NCBI GenBank assembly: GCA_030655075.1
Contig: JAURWE010000098.1
Span: forward strand, 1-42,623
Source: Pararhizobium sp.
GTDB lineage: Bacteria > Pseudomonadota > Alphaproteobacteria > Rhizobiales > Rhizobiaceae
Direction of reading: 5' to 3'
Length of the DNA: 42,623 nucleotides
In this document: piece after piece, positions 42,588 through 42,623 of the stretch
Layout of the letters: every line of letters begins with the position of its first letter
How positions within the stretch are numbered: position 1 is the stretch's first letter
Translations under genes and position numbers: made by a program
Notes under the pieces: generated by a model
The model's input: the letters and a program-made list of their open reading frames with translations, nothing else
The model's database searches: none
Told to the model about the DNA's origin: nothing

Positions 42588-42623
42588 GCCTGCGACCTCG
42601 GGTTCTCTGCGACGGATGTTGCC

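Larger units (their letters stand above)
42317..42623. other. Gene-free right end of the window
   Basis: This 307-base stretch contains no convincing gene. It holds a G+C palindromic repeat (42341-42446) and a long hairpin with a T-run (42518-42587). A 67-codon open frame (42338-42541) runs through the repeat and has a low-complexity product, so I reject it. Confidence 0.7.

Noticed and set aside
1..42623. CRISPR array, tRNA, rRNA, insertion sequence or prophage
   Set aside because: I looked for regularly spaced repeats, transposase motifs, terminal inverted repeats and RNA gene signatures and saw none.

Overview
This is a GC-rich, gene-dense chromosomal segment from an alphaproteobacterium, most likely of the family Rhizobiaceae (Rhizobium/Agrobacterium relatives). 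The assignment rests on gene content and order: the aerobic-type cobaltochelatase pair cobS/cobT next to a J-domain protein and bolA, the TIGR02302 family membrane protein, DUF2125 and DUF3108 proteins, a CpdR-like receiver near ftsEX, the aroK-aroB and xerD-accA neighbourhoods, and a short palindromic intergenic repeat of rhizobial style at the right end. I see no phage, transposon, CRISPR array, rRNA or tRNA. The window looks like conserved core genome, not an island.

Layout. 1-1.6 kb: end of etfA with a clear terminator, then 3-hydroxybutyryl-CoA dehydrogenase. 1.75-5.5 kb: a sulfate uptake operon (sbp-cysT-cysW-cysA) in which cysW is split by a one-base deletion. 5.5-9.2 kb: tlpA (minus) divergent from argH, lptM and lysA (plus). 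9.4-14 kb: the TIGR02302 protein, then on the minus strand a CpdR-like receiver, hpt and an unrecognised membrane protein. 14-17.5 kb: ftsE-ftsX, a YdcF-type protein and plsC, behind a divergent intergenic region with a CtrA-type box. 17.5-22 kb: gamma-glutamylcyclotransferase, a DUF2125 protein, and the minus-strand group methyltransferase-hisC-tyrC. 22-25 kb: gloB, a DUF985 cupin gene (also frameshifted), a YddG-like exporter and a DUF3108 protein. 25-27.4 kb: rpmB with promoter and terminator, a queuosine-precursor transporter and a phytase-type esterase-like protein. 27.4-31.4 kb: cobT, cobS, J-domain protein (minus) and bolA (plus). 31.4-34.4 kb: aroK-aroB-corC with overlapping stops and starts. 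34.6-38.7 kb: a 49-residue membrane protein overlapping xerD, then accA, an L,D-transpeptidase lipoprotein and a TusA-like protein. 38.7-42.3 kb: a D-Ala-D-Ala carboxypeptidase and COG0523 GTPase pair (minus) and an M20 amidohydrolase (plus). The last 307 bases hold no gene, only a palindromic repeat and a large hairpin.

Functional themes are housekeeping: sulfate import, arginine, lysine, histidine/tyrosine and shikimate biosynthesis, cobalamin chelation, fatty-acid initiation, envelope and division functions, and thiol/glutathione metabolism. I did not find a convincing new multi-gene system. The most useful second-look items are two single-base frameshifts in C/G runs (cysW and the DUF985 gene), a candidate CtrA box plus GANTC site before ftsEX, perfect palindromes in two 5' regions, the 49-residue gene ahead of xerD, the zinc-finger-like J protein, and a duplicated W-K-x-W motif in the L,D-transpeptidase tail. 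All family calls come from reading motifs and gene order; no database search was run.
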